Shown here: positions 12,801 to 23,039 of the stretch, one piece after another | Layout: every line of letters begins with the position of its first letter | How positions within the stretch are numbered: position 1 is the stretch's first letter | Origin: Bimuria novae-zelandiae CBS 107.79 | Taxonomy: Eukaryota; Ascomycota; Dothideomycetes; Pleosporales; Didymosphaeriaceae | Length of the DNA stretch: 64,000 nucleotides | Direction: 5' to 3' | Assembly: GCA_010015655.1 (NCBI GenBank) | Contig: ML976717.1 | Span: forward strand, 244,963 to 308,962 | Position numbers and translations under genes: made by a program | Notes under the pieces: model-generated | Database searches by the model: none | The model's input: the letters and a program-made list of their open reading frames with translations, nothing else | Told to the model about the DNA's origin: nothing

Positions 12801-14990
12801 TTTAAGGTTCTTCTAGATATAGTCGCGCAGAACTACTAACTCTAACTCTAATAGACTATAGAGTGGTCTAAAAGGCACTTCCTTGCCTTCCTCGATATTA
12901 ATCTTTATCTCGTGGGGGCCATGGTTGGTAAGAATACTCGCGGCTTCTTTAGAGAAGGCTTCCTCCCACCGTCCCTAGTATTCTTTAGGTAGCGTCCTGA
13001 GTGGGCCTCCTAATGTGTCCTTTAGGGTGGCATACATAATAAAATAGTTATTTACTATATCTTTAGCCGTGCTAGCAAACTCTTCTACTAATTTAGTAGA
13101 GATCTTAGTCTATTTACGCTTCCTATAGGCGAAGCGGATGGTCTTATTATAAAAGTTTATAATAGGGTTCTATTCTGCTAGCTAGGGCATTCCTAGGACC
13201 ATTTCGAATCTACTAATGTCACTAACTGTGAATAGGCAACTATTACTCTTAGTTTTACCGCAACTATCTATAATAGTATAGGGGAGCTTCGCCTAGCCCA
13301 GAACGCCTAAGTCTTATCCGTTTAGCGCCACGTAGCGTTTGCTATTTATTATTGTCACCGCAACCCCTAACCACTTTATTAAATTACTACTAACGAAATT
13401 CGCTTCGCCTCCGTAGTCTATTAGGGCTTTAATCTATTATTAGTTACCCTCGTGCTATACTTCACTATCTAGCGCAATTAGTAAGCCACCGCTCCTATTC
13501 CTAGGGGTCCTTACGGCTATAACTAGTTATTATTAACTCTTATTATAGTTAACCTTGCCTATAGACTATTAGGCCTCCCAGTCTACAGCTTGTCTTTCCC
13601 CGCCTTGGCCTTGTACTTTAAACAGGACGCCTTATAATAGCCTAGTTCGTGGCAATAGAAGTATTAGTCCTTATCCCTATCCTCTACTACCTAAGCCTTC
13701 TTCTTGCTATCCTTATCGCGATAGTCGCTATCGTGGCGTCTCTAGTATAGTCTTATATTATTTAATCTAGATCGCTTTCAATCGCGCCTTTCGTTAGCTA
13801 GCTTATTAAGGAAGTTATTATTAACATCGTGTATACGTTATTTCCCTAACTTGTAAGGTTTTAACGCTTGCTAATACATATTTACTTTTACTTTTAAGCG
13901 AGAGAGGCTCTTCTATTTACGCGGCTACTATTTAAGGCGTTCTTAGATTTTCTTATCTAGTGCCGTGTAGAAGTTATTAATATAGTCTTTATTATTATTA
14001 TCTAAGGCCTTCTCTAAGTCGCATTCCTCTTATTAGTCCTTAAGGTAGTTAAGGAGTTCTATAGGGGTCTTCTTGCCTTATTTAGCTACTTTAATCCTTT
14101 AGCGAGCGGCACTCTTTCGCTCCTAGGCTAATCCTAGGGAGTCCACTATAGTCTACTATAAAAGGTCCTAGGTGACTTTCCTGTGTCGCTTTCGCTCTAG
14201 GATCTTAGCGACTATTTAGTTCTAGTAGTTACGTTATATATCTCCTAAGTATCTTACTGCGAACCTAACCTGCGCTTTATTAGTTTTAAAGGCAAGTAAG
14301 AAGTTAATATAGTCCTCGTAGGCCCTCTTCTATAAGTTTAGTTCCTTATAACCCCTACCCTTAAATTAAGGGGGTTCTAGCGGCTTTAATAGCTGTGCGT
14401 CTAAGACAATAGTCACTATTTAGATCTAACGTTCTTTATCGTAACTAGTGTAGGCCTAGCCTTGTCTATCCTTCTTTCGCGGGCGTCGGATGCTTCTAAA
14501 AGCCCTAAATTAGTTTTAATTAGCATTATCTAAGCTTAAGGACGCGTCCTCTATTAAGCTATTACTTAATAGGTTATTACTTATATCTTTAGCCTTGTCC
14601 GGGTTGCCGTGACCCTCCTCGGGCTCTAGGGAGTTATTAGAGATACTAGTAGTTATTATCTTATTCCTAACTAGGGTCTTGCCTTTAGATCGGTAACGCT
14701 TTGCTATTAGGGAGGCCTCTAGTTCCTAAATACGTTATTAGAGCTATAGCACGCCTAGGCGTTCTTAAAGGGTAACTTCCTTTAATTATTAGTTATTATT
14801 ACCGCCTATAACGATAGGGGGGTCTTCCTCTAGGTTTATAAGTGTTGTTAGGTCTTCTATAGGCATTGCAACTATTAGAGGCTCTTATTTAGAGAGTCCT
14901 ATAAGTAGTAACCTGCTTTAAGGGTCTCCTACTATCTTTAAGGTCTAGCGGGTAACTCTTCGTGTCGATTCCATCGTACAGGTAAATTAG
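9850..14990 (-). pseudogene. RIP-damaged gag-pol of the nested chromovirus
   Basis: On the minus strand, from right to left: a gag zinc knuckle YFYCHELGYYKASC at 13622-13663 (CX2CX4HX4C with first Cys and His changed to Tyr). Next is RT with [13 protein letters not shown], whose catalytic YLDD is intact at 12411-12422. Integrase has a DLPKS block near 10895-10912, and the chromodomain has WLYEVKWKGYDSDKN at 9938-9980, directly followed by stops standing for Trp. Domain order (RT, integrase, chromodomain last) is that of Ty3/gypsy chromoviruses. In-frame TAG/TAA codons make it non-functional. It is less decayed than the G1 copies. Confidence 0.87.
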
Positions 14991-15014
14991 ATATAAGGGG
15001 GTAAGGGATCGTAT

Positions 15015-15187
15015 TGTAAAAAGCGCCCTAACTACGGGCGACTTAGTCTATCCACAGTACTAAGGCAATCCCTTAGAGAGGGAAGAGAAGGGCTGCGGCG
15101 AGGGAAGTAGATAGGCAGAAGGCCCGGATAGCGCTGGTCTAGAGCGGACTAGGGCCGTCGAGGGCCCTCGACCTACGACTCGTGACA
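15015..15187 (-). repeat. 5' LTR of nested chromovirus
   Basis: 173 bp, same termini as 8003-8175. It is followed by the second CTTGC target copy at 15188-15192. Confidence 0.93.
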
Positions 15188-15192
15188 CTTGC

Positions 15193-17853
15193 CACTAGTA
15201 ACTTTAAAGGTCTAATATATCCTTTTGCGAGATTCGTCTTAATAAATTCTTTTTTTTATTAGAGTTCTTTTCTAGATTTACTATATAGTAGTCTAAAGGG
15301 TAGCGTTTTCCCTTCCTCTAGGTTAATCGCGTGATTCTAGGGTTGATGTTCCGGAAGGTTTGCTTTTCCTTCTCTCTCTGTAAACATATAATTCCATGTC
15401 TAATAGCATTTCGGAATTTCATGATTTGTGCTGTCTTCCATCTTCTTGCGCTCTGTAGCCTGGTGGTTCCTACTAGCGTCTACTAAAGATATTTCCCGTT
15501 TTTTAACTATCCGTCGCGAGACTATATTATTAATAGCTCTCTTATCTACTATTATATTTTTATTAATGCGTAGGCTTTGCTTATAATACATAGTTATAGC
15601 GCTTAAAGGATAGCTTTTTCTTTTCTTAGTTAATTATAGGATCATGCTTTCTTAACTAGGGTAGTTTTAAAATTACATCGTAATTAGCTTTCTTAATAAT
15701 ATTAAGGGTAATCTATTCCTAGTATCTATAAATTATAAGAGTTATTTTAATCTTATATTAAATTATTGCTTTACTAGGCATTAGTTATTTATTTATAATA
15801 TAGATAGTATGGGTATAGCCTTCTTGCGCTTATAGAGTCCTATTTTATTAAGTGCTTTTTTTAATATATAGCTTTCCTGTGCTTTTAAGTCTAGCATGGC
15901 TTTTATTTCTATTTCTTTAAGCTATACTAGTAGCTTAATTAATGCCTAACTATTACTTCTTTAAAGGCGTTCTCCTGCCTAAGCCTAGATCTAAAAAAGA
16001 TATTTTTTTATTACTAGTTCTATAGGTTTAAGGTGTCCTTCTTCCATCTTTTCCTAAGGCTATTACTAAGCCTTTTCTAGGAAAGCTCTACTATCTTCTT
16101 CCTTTATTACTAATTTAATCTAGAGGGTTGTAGTTTCTTTTTATATATAATTAAATCCGTGCTCTTTCTTTTATTCTATATATTTTTTATAGTTAGGGTG
16201 TAAGCACGTTTGCTATATATGTAACTCGTATTTTCTATTAACTAGTAGTAATATTACTTAGTTTATTACTTAATTAAAGTGTAAAAAGTATCTTATTTTA
16301 CGTTTATCTTAAAAATAAATATCGCAGTTAATAATAAGGTAGTTAAACTACTTATATTTATATTAGTAATATATTTAGGGAAAGTAGTTATATTCCTTAG
16401 CTTAGTAATAAAAGGTGTATTAATTTTCTTTATAAAGGGTTTATTATATAGCACCGTGCGTAGGGTTGCGGTGGTCTAGGTTGTATTATAGTTTGTAGTT
16501 TAGGTTTTTATTTAGGGTCTTCGTGAGCGTAGGAATAGTCTGCTATTTTACGTGCTGCTTTACTAACTAAATTAGGTTTATAAGTATAGTAAAATGCTAC
16601 TATATAGTCTTATTATTTTATTATTATAAAACTAAAGTCTTCTTCCCGTGGTTAGTGTTCTTCTAAGAAGTCAAAAACGTTTATTATCCTATTAGTAACT
16701 AGTTTATTCTAGCTAGGGTAAGGCGTAAAAGGTTAAGGTATAGGATCTTTCTCTTTCTTATCTAAACCTTTATATGCATCCTTGTAGAGTCGTAAGTTAA
16801 GTAACTTAGATTATTCTAATTCTTTATTATAGATATTAATTTATTTAATAGCATTTACTACTTATTATTCTTTATTAATTATTTCCTCTTTATTAATAAT
16901 TAGTACATTTAGCTGCCTGGTGATCTTGTTCATAGATCTGCAGTTCCTGGCTAAATGGCCTGGTTTACCATATATATAGCAAAGTCGTGCCCCGGTCCCT
17001 TGCTTGTAGGTTCCATCTAGGGTACGTCCTTATTTAGACTTATAAAAGCCTTTTGCCTTTCCTGTTCTTTTCTCTATTACGTTAACTTGATAGTACTAGA
17101 TTCCTTCTATTAGTTAGTAATTATACTTAGCTTAGTGTTTCCGTTATAACTACTATTTAGAGTTATAATAGTTATCTTTTATTATAGATAGTCTATAGCC
17201 TTTTTTATTTTAATTCTAGCGTAGGTCTTGTTCTAGTTTATACTATTTATTATTAATTTAAGTTATTTCTACTATAAGTTTATTTTAAAGTATTAGTTTT
17301 TATTTTACTGCGTAATAGTTCTTCGCGTATATATTATTGTAATTCCTTTTAGAATATAGTTATAAGACTATTATTATTTTACGTAATTTAATTAGCGTTC
17401 TTGCGGAATTTGGATTTATATTTAGCTACTAAATAGGGTTATTTAAGATATTAGATGTTTTATTTAGTAATAGCTTTTTAGTTAGTAATTTTAAAGTATT
17501 ATAATTTTTTATAATTTTATCTATAGCGTCGCCTTCCATGTTAGCTCTAGCTAGGTATTAATTAACGTAAGGATAAATCCACTTAGAAGCATCTCCTTTT
17601 ATATAGGTAAAAGTAAATATAGTCTTATATATATCTTCCTATTCTTTCTTAGTTTTATAAAAGTATAGGTTAAATTGAAAGATCTATAGTTCCGTATAAT
17701 TACGTTTACTATAGAAGAAGTTAGGCTTCTTATAAAAGCTTTTAGTCCCTTTTTTAGCTATAGTAATACCTATTCCTTTAAGAGTATTTATTCTAGTATC
17801 CGTTGTATTAGTAAAAAAGGTATCGTTAACGCTTATATTAAGGGTGTTTAAAA
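15193..17853 (-). pseudogene. RIP-inactivated gag-protease part of G1 copy b
   Basis: Minus-strand translation contains a zinc knuckle CYIYGKPGHLARNC at about 16938-16979 (one Cys changed to Tyr). Near 15400-15591 there is a 63-codon open stretch (LRINKNIIVDKRAINNIVSR) that matches the region of copy a near 2130-2310. This open stretch is a surviving piece of gag-pol, not a separate gene. The segment ends at 15193, immediately after the CTTGC target duplication of the nested element. Confidence 0.82.
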
Positions 17854-18248
17854 TGTTAAATCCCTAAGGGGTAGCTAGTCTTAAAGAGATAATAAGGTTA
17901 GTTCTTAGGTAAGAGTATTAGTAATATAAGTTAGGGGTGTATTAATAGCTTATGCGTATTAATAGAGCGTTAGTATCAAAAGTATATATAGTATAATTAA
18001 ATTAATAATAGCCTAAGTTAAATCTAAACGATAGATTAGTAAATAGATTAAACACAATAGTAGAAGACTACCATCGCGTTCCTATTATACATTTCCTAGA
18101 CTGCTCGCTGGTGAGCGCTATCTACAGAGTAGTTACATGACTTAGCGCCATGCGGCGTAGTCGCGAAATGACTAGTCATCCATAGCGAATAACATGAGGG
18201 GTTAAGTACAAAACCGGGACAGCCTTCCTGGGATCTCAGATCCTAATA
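17854..18248 (-). repeat. 5' LTR of G1 copy b
   Basis: 395 bp, same start and end as its partner at 4273. It is shorter mainly because the gagcgctctct array has a single unit (about 18110-18130). Its last 120 bp (accgggacagccttcctggg) are less mutated than the partner's. Confidence 0.88.
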
Positions 18249-18514
18249 TTTATCTACAGTATATTATTTATAGATAGATGGACAAATAGAACGTACGAAA
18301 TAGACAATTAAAACGTACCTACGTATCTACTATAATAACTAGAAGAATAACTAGATTTTTCTATTACTTATAGCATAATTAGTATATAATAATAAAGTAT
18401 TAGTAGTGACTAGATACACACTATTTTCTATCGTAATTAGGATAGAAGAAGCGATTAATATATTAGAAATTATAAAAAAAAATATACGAATAACTCTAAA
18501 AGAATTTTAAAAAG

Positions 18515-18943
18515 TGTTAAGATCCGTTGAGATCCAACATGACGCGGGGCGGGGTAGGGACACTTATCTATGCGACTAAGCTAAGATTCCTAACTTAGCC
18601 ACGAGTAACGTGATTAGTCACGCGTCCTAGAAGTATCGGGCGTCCCAGAAGTATCTTGTCACATGGGACTTTAGGACTCTTAGGAATATTGGGATTCATG
18701 GGACGAGTCATGCATATAGGAACGCGATGGTAACCTTCTACTATCGTGTTTAACCTGTTTACTTATCTATTGTTTAGATTTAACTTAGGCTCTCTTGTTA
18801 ATTTAATTATGCTATATATACTTTTAATACTAACGCCTATTAATACGCGCAAGCGATTAAGACCCCTTACTTATATTACTAATACTCTTGCCTAAGAACT
18901 AACCCTTACCCCTTAGGGACTAGCTATCCCTTAGAGCTTAACA
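18515..18943 (+). repeat. Solo LTR of family G1 inserted in copy a integrase
   Basis: It starts tgttaagatccg and ends agagcttaaca (429 bp), flanked by a perfect 5-bp duplication AAAAG (18510-18514 and 18944-18948). There is no internal element sequence: the host integrase frame resumes directly after it. It is visibly less RIPped than the LTR at 20248-20679, retaining stretches such as catgacgcggggcggggtag. This is the product expected from LTR-LTR recombination of a younger insertion. Confidence 0.9.
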
Positions 18944-19088
18944 AAAAGCTTAATAGTAAAGCATTTCTTATATAAACAAAAAAAAAAACGGCACCTTAGC
19001 TAAAAACAGGGGATAAAGCATATTTACTCACAAAGAATCTTAGAACCTAGAAGAAAAAATACAAGAAACTAAATTATATTAAGATTAG

Positions 19089-19343
19089 TATCCGTACGCA
19101 GTACGGGCAGCTACATAATGCGATGTCTTAAGACAGGTGACAATGGTTATGTAATACCGCACAGGCAAAGGCACAGACCATAGTCACCGTGCGCGAGCAT
19201 TAATCCTTATAATCCCTTTTCCTCCGTACGTAGAATAGACAGACAAGACTTGAATACCAGACCCTTTTCTCACCCGTACTATCGTACAACTATCTAGCCC
19301 TATCATATCGCGATATGCTTGGCTTAGTATAGCTCATTCAACA
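19089..19343. mobile_element. 255-bp LTR-like insertion with ATTAG target duplication
   Basis: It splits the integrase block KI-GPFFISE of G1 copy a. It starts tatccgtacgcagtacgggc and ends ctcattcaaca, flanked by ATTAG at 19084-19088 and 19344-19348. If the first TA was TG before RIP, the ends are TG...CA, the form of a solo LTR of another family with a 5-bp duplication. It is much less RIPped than its host. No reading frame or box A/B pair recognised; a short SINE-like element is the alternative. Confidence 0.65.
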
Positions 19344-20247
19344 ATTAGACTATTTTTTATTTCTGAATAAGTATTACTAGTTAACTACTAATTAGAACTA
19401 CTACTAGATATAAAGATACACCTAGTATTTTATATTAACTAATTAGAACCCGTAGATCCTAAAATACTAGTTAATACTACCTTCTATTACTGGCCTAAAA
19501 AAGAAAAAAAAGTTATGGTTAAATAAATACTATAGCACAAAGATTAGCCTTAAATATATTTTATTAAATAGAAAGGATACCAAAACAGCGAAAACGCTTA
19601 GAAACTAGAAAACTACTTATAGTATTACTAAAAAATAGTTTAATAATATTAGTACACTATTACGTAGCAGAGAAAAAGGGTTTTAACTAAATTATAGACT
19701 AGTTAATTACCTTAATACCTAGAGTAGTATTAGGATTAATTAATACTATTACTTAAGTAAGCTCCTTATAAGCCTCTAAGGCCACTAGCTTATCTATCGT
19801 AGACATACTATAATTAAATAACTTTTATTCCTTTTAATATAATTTCTTATACTAATTACGTAAACGCGCTATCTTCTCTCGTGCTAAATAAGCACGTAAG
19901 AGTGCTGCATAAGGCATTACTTCTTTTACTTAAAGTTTTACCTCCTCTTTAGCCTCTAACTTTTCTAATCTTTCTAACTTAGTATCTATTTTTAAATAAT
20001 CTAGCAAAAGGATCTCCTTAAGTTTATAATTTTAATTATTATACTAAATATAGTTTATGCACTTCGAGTGCAGCGATAATAAATAATAAAATAGTTACTT
20101 TTTAGTATAGTATAAATACGTAACTATAGTAAATATATAGTTTTATTTAAGGTCATTAGCTTATAAATAATAGTATTAGGTAGATTAAAAAAGTAGCTTT
20201 ATAGGTAGTTAACTTAGAAGGATATTAAGTCTAGAGGGGGAAGCTAA

Positions 20248-20679
20248 TATTAAGATTTATTAAAATCTAATATAACGTAGGTAGGGCACTAGCACTTATC
20301 TGTACACCTAGCTAAGATTTCTAACTTAGCTATAAGTTACGTAACAAGTTACGCGTTCTAGAAGTATTAGATATCTTAGAGATATCTTAGCACATAGGAC
20401 TTTAAGACTCTTTAGACTATTAGGATTTATAGGACAGGACTTGTATATAGAAACGTTAAAGATAGCCTTTTTATCTTCGTGTTTAACTTATTTATTAATC
20501 TATTATTTGGATTTGACTTAGGCTTTTATTAATTTAATTATACAATATATACCTTTAATACTAACGCCCCTATTAATAAAGCGCAAGCTATTAATAAGCC
20601 CTTACTTATATTACTAATACTCTTACCCGAGAACTAACCCTAGCCTCCTTTAGGATTAGCTACCCCGAAGGACTTAACA
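20248..20679 (+). repeat. 3' LTR of G1 copy a (432 bp)
   Basis: It starts tattaagattt (TG changed to TA) and ends ggacttaaca, and is homologous along its length to 18515-18943. It is the reverse complement type of the LTRs at 4273-4694, 17854-18248, 33571-34033 and 41485-41891. A purine-rich tract ends just before it, as expected for plus-strand priming, and this sets the element's orientation. Confidence 0.88.
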
Positions 20680-21000
20680 CGCATCTATTACGTAGTATAA
20701 ATTTAAGTATATTATACGTAATAGTAGCGCATTAGACTTACTAAATTTAATTATTAATAATAAATTATAAGGTAAATTATATATTTGCTTTCTGCAAAGT
20801 AGATTAACTATTATTTTATTAAGCTATTATATGTTAATTATAAGATAGTATAGGCTTAGTAAAAGCGCGTAGCTTGCCCGGATACGTAGCTCGCATGTAG
20901 AATATGTTAACTAAAATATATTAAAATAATTTAAAATTTAAAATCTTGGCTATGTTATACAAGTAGTTATAGTAGTAATATAATTAGCATTTTGATAAGC
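20680..21000. other. AT-rich RIPped border between the element cluster and the first gene island
   Basis: Low-complexity, CpA-depleted sequence with no open frame or recognisable element motif. Composition changes abruptly to normal genic sequence at about 21000. Confidence 0.6.
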
Positions 21001-21350
21001 TTTTAGCGATCCATAAAAAGCTGAGGACTAGCAACACTACAACAGCATGTACAAACTTGTACTAAGAAACACGATGCTTATGCTGAACAAGAGGCCAGAA
21101 GAGGACACCTCTGGATTTTCATTGCTAGCGGTCCAACTTTAGACTTCGCCAACGTGTCTCTCTGGATTAAACGAATTCGGGTAGTTGTCCCAACCTACTG
21201 GGTGCGTAGAGGGCAGAAAATCCAACCCAAGATTTCCAGGGTTTGAAAGAACCAGACCTGCCATGAGAGCGCCAACAAAGCTCCGTCGCCATGCTATCAA
21301 TAACTGTGTTAATATTCATGAAATCATCATTCTTCGAAACGAACCCACCA

Positions 21351-22523
21351 TTAGTATTTCTTCTCCTCCATGCCCTCCGGAGGCTCAGGCGCAATGAACT
21401 TGCTGCCGACATTGCTCCAATCGGTGCTCAAGACTGTGCCACCGCTCTCCTGGTAGCTCTTCATCATCGCTCGCTGCGCGTCCTCACCTGCACCTTTGTA
21501 GAGGTGTTTGAAGAAGCGTGAAGTCTCGTCGCCTTCGTACTCGTCCTCGTCACCTAAGTCTGCCGCGGCAACCTTGTCCCAGTTCTTCACGCCTGTCTTC
21601 GACGAGGTTGGATATGATGGTACAGCCTCGACAAGCTTCGTGGGCTTCGCAGGAGCTGTACCAACTTCGAGCGTCTCCTCCATGCCAGACCGTTTCGGCT
21701 CGCCTTTGAGAGTTTTCCACCTCTGACCAGGTTGAGCTTTCTTCAGTACGACCTCGATTTTGGTAGGCGTAATGCGATAGGTAGAATGCGCGGGGTCGAC
21801 ATCGGCAAAGAATGGCAGGAGACTGTAATTGAAATCATTGCCGTTTGCAAGAGGGTAGGTGATGTCCAGAGAGTCCTTCTCGATCTCTATGGTTGTTTTG
21901 TCTTTTGGAACGTTCTTTGCTAGCAGTGTAAAAGTGACGCTCTCGTTGGTTTGGTACCAGTCGTGTTTGGGCTTTTCGGTTGGTGTTGCGGGCGTCGTGG
22001 ATGGCTTCGAGATCCCGTCCGTGAGGGGTTTCACGTCGGAGGTAGGTGCTTTGCTCGCTGATTCATCGCTTTTCTTCGCTACTGGAGTCGTATCTACTTC
22101 CACTTCAGGTACTTTCAAGACGGTAGCCTTCCTCCGCTCGTCATCCTCGGGGATTGTCTCCATCTTCTTCGCGATCTTGCTCTCCCAGATCGCTAATGTC
22201 TTCTCCTTCTCGTCCATCGCCTTGACGATATCGAGTACGAATTGCGCGTTGGCATATTGGCCCAGGAAGAAGAGTGCTATTCCCCGTCGTAGCTGAGAGT
22301 CTTTGATGAGCTCGCGTCGCGCACGCTTGTGGGCAAGCACGACTGCCTTCTCGGCGTCTGCGAGGGCTTTGGTGTACTTGGACGATCGTTGGTGGGCCGT
22401 GGAACGTTTGATATAGTAGTCAACGGCACCGGGGTTTTGCTCAATTGCCTTGGTGTAGTGCTCGATCGCTTCGTCGTACTTGCTGGCAGAGAGCGCAGCT
22501 GCGCCGCGGGCTGCTTGTTCCAT
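21351..22523 (-). CDS. sgt1: SGT1 homologue (TPR-CS-SGS co-chaperone)
   Basis: A single-exon 390-residue protein with all three parts of SGT1. Residues 1-115 are three TPR motifs (ASKYDEAIEHYTKAIEQNP and following). Residues about 188-280 are a CS (p23-like) domain starting at HDWYQTNESVTFTLLAKN and including TYRITPTKIEVVLKK. The C-terminal SGS domain has KNWDKVAAADLGDEDEYEGD and ends with AMMKSYQESGGTVLSTDW. SGT1 links HSP90 to SKP1/SCF ubiquitin ligase and kinetochore assembly in yeast, and to adenylate cyclase and NLR signalling in other fungi and plants (family knowledge). The start is supported by a strong context, ccgccATGG. The acidic, Thr/Ser/Pro-rich linker (residues 120-185) is typical. 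It is transcribed divergently from the gene at 23040. No signs of RIP. Confidence 0.95.
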   Translation of the reverse strand: MEQAARGAAALSASKYDEAIEHYTKAIEQNPGAVDYYIKRSTAHQRSSKYTKALADAEKAVVLAHKRARRELIKDSQLRRGIALFFLGQYANAQFVLDIVKAMDEKEKTLAIWESKIAKKMETIPEDDERRKATVLKVPEVEVDTTPVAKKSDESASKAPTSDVKPLTDGISKPSTTPATPTEKPKHDWYQTNESVTFTLLAKNVPKDKTTIEIEKDSLDITYPLANGNDFNYSLLPFFADVDPAHSTYRITPTKIEVVLKKAQPGQRWKTLKGEPKRSGMEETLEVGTAPAKPTKLVEAVPSYPTSSKTGVKNWDKVAAADLGDEDEYEGDETSRFFKHLYKGAGEDAQRAMMKSYQESGGTVLSTDWSNVGSKFIAPEPPEGMEEKKY

Positions 22524-23039
22524 GGCGGGGTACTGTTGGTCGATGTCTGGATGGTTACGGTATTTCTGGGTGATGAAGACACGAGAATGATGGAGTTAGC
22601 TCATGCACACGAAGAATTGAATTACTGCGACTCTGGGGTTATGGAGAGCGGACCCCCGGCGCAGGCTTCAGTGATGGTAGAAAGTTCCACGCTCGCAGCT
22701 GCCTGGACTCTGGTCAAGCCTGATGACTAAGATAAAAGTGGGTCGCAAGATTCACCAGGAACCTCACGCGCTTACCGTACCCAGTTCAGCCTCAAACCAA
22801 GGTCGATCGCGACCTTGCGGAAGCTCGGATTACACAGCACGTCTGCTGTTCCTGTCGCTGAGGCCGCTTCAGTGGCTGCACGACTGCCGCCCCTTCCTTT
22901 CCCCGTTCTGGATCTCGAGGCCACCCTTGCGTCACCATACGCTCCAGCGATAGCCATTGTGGCTGTTCAATTTGCGCCACATTTCCTCCGATCATCTCAC
23001 CTTTGTACAAGGCCTTTTCGAGATGCGGTAATAGCGGGC
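22524..23039. promoter_or_regulatory. Shared upstream region of the divergent sgt1 and pepsin-like genes
   Basis: 516 bp of normal composition between two divergent starts. Overlapping open frames exist on both strands but none has a recognisable product. It probably contains both promoters; no TATA box or specific factor site can be assigned with confidence. Confidence 0.5.

Larger units (their letters stand above)
8003..15187 (-). mobile_element. Chromodomain Ty3/gypsy element (chromovirus) with 173-bp LTRs, nested in G1 copy b
   Basis: Two 173-bp LTRs (8003-8175 and 15015-15187) begin tgtaaaaagcgccctaacta and end gactcgtgaca. A perfect 5-bp target duplication CTTGC flanks the element (7998-8002 and 15188-15192). 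I count six differences between the LTRs, all transitions, so RIP rather than age may explain them. The minus strand carries gag (right), RT, integrase and chromodomain (left). The element is less AT-rich than its host, but still has many TAG stops at Trp or Gln positions. Confidence 0.95.
4273..18248 (-). mobile_element. Ty3/gypsy retrotransposon, family G1 copy b, inserted in copy a
   Basis: The element is bounded by two LTRs in the same orientation (4273-4694 and 17854-18248). Both begin tgttaaatccctaa and end gatcctaata (CA changed to TA). The host integrase frame stops at 4272 and continues after 18248. The flanks share TTAT, consistent with a 5-bp target duplication with one mutated base. 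A purine tract (reverse complement of tatctcctcccttct, just right of 4694) lies beside the left LTR, so that is the 3' LTR and coding runs on the minus strand. Removing the nested chromovirus (8003-15187) leaves about 6.8 kb, close to copy c without its Fot1 insert. Confidence 0.92.
18249..19640 (+). pseudogene. RIP-inactivated pol of G1 copy a, part 2 (integrase C-terminal half and chromodomain)
   Basis: This continues the integrase broken at 4272. Immediately after the inserted element the plus strand reads STVYYL*IDGQIERT, matching the conserved gypsy STAYHPQTDGQTERTNQ block. The frame runs to 18514 and resumes after a solo LTR at about 18949 with KAYLLTKNL, the usual integrase C-terminal block. 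It then resumes after a second insertion at 19349 with FFISE and NY*LELLLDIKIH (NYRLELPPDIKIH type). The last domain is a chromodomain: YFIK*KGYQNSEN near 19545-19590, where the stop stands for Trp of the KWKGY signature. Chromodomains direct integration of chromoviruses to heterochromatin, which fits the nesting here (inference). Confidence 0.82.
1..20679 (+). mobile_element. Ty3/gypsy LTR retrotransposon, family G1 copy a (outer host of the nest; 5' end outside window)
   Basis: A plus-strand gypsy element, RIP-mutated throughout. In order it shows a gag with a decayed zinc knuckle (754-795), reverse transcriptase with YIDN at 2861-2872, an RNase H core around 3290-3325, integrase, and a chromodomain near 19540-19625. 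It ends in a 3' LTR at 20248-20679 preceded by a polypurine tract (agagggggaagctaa). Integrase is cut at 4272 and resumes at 18249, which proves that the 4273-18248 element inserted into it. It is cut again by a solo LTR (18515-18943) and a 255-bp insertion (19089-19343). The 5' LTR lies left of base 1. The family is chromovirus-like because of the C-terminal chromodomain. It is not active: dozens of in-frame TAG/TAA codons replace Gln or Trp. Confidence 0.9.

Noticed and set aside
15400..15591. 63-codon minus-strand open frame
   Set aside because: It is a surviving piece of gag-pol of G1 copy b, matching copy a near 2130-2310, not an independent gene.
19100..19340. Possible tRNA or Pol III gene in the 255-bp insertion
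   Set aside because: No convincing cloverleaf or paired box A/B sequences could be drawn.
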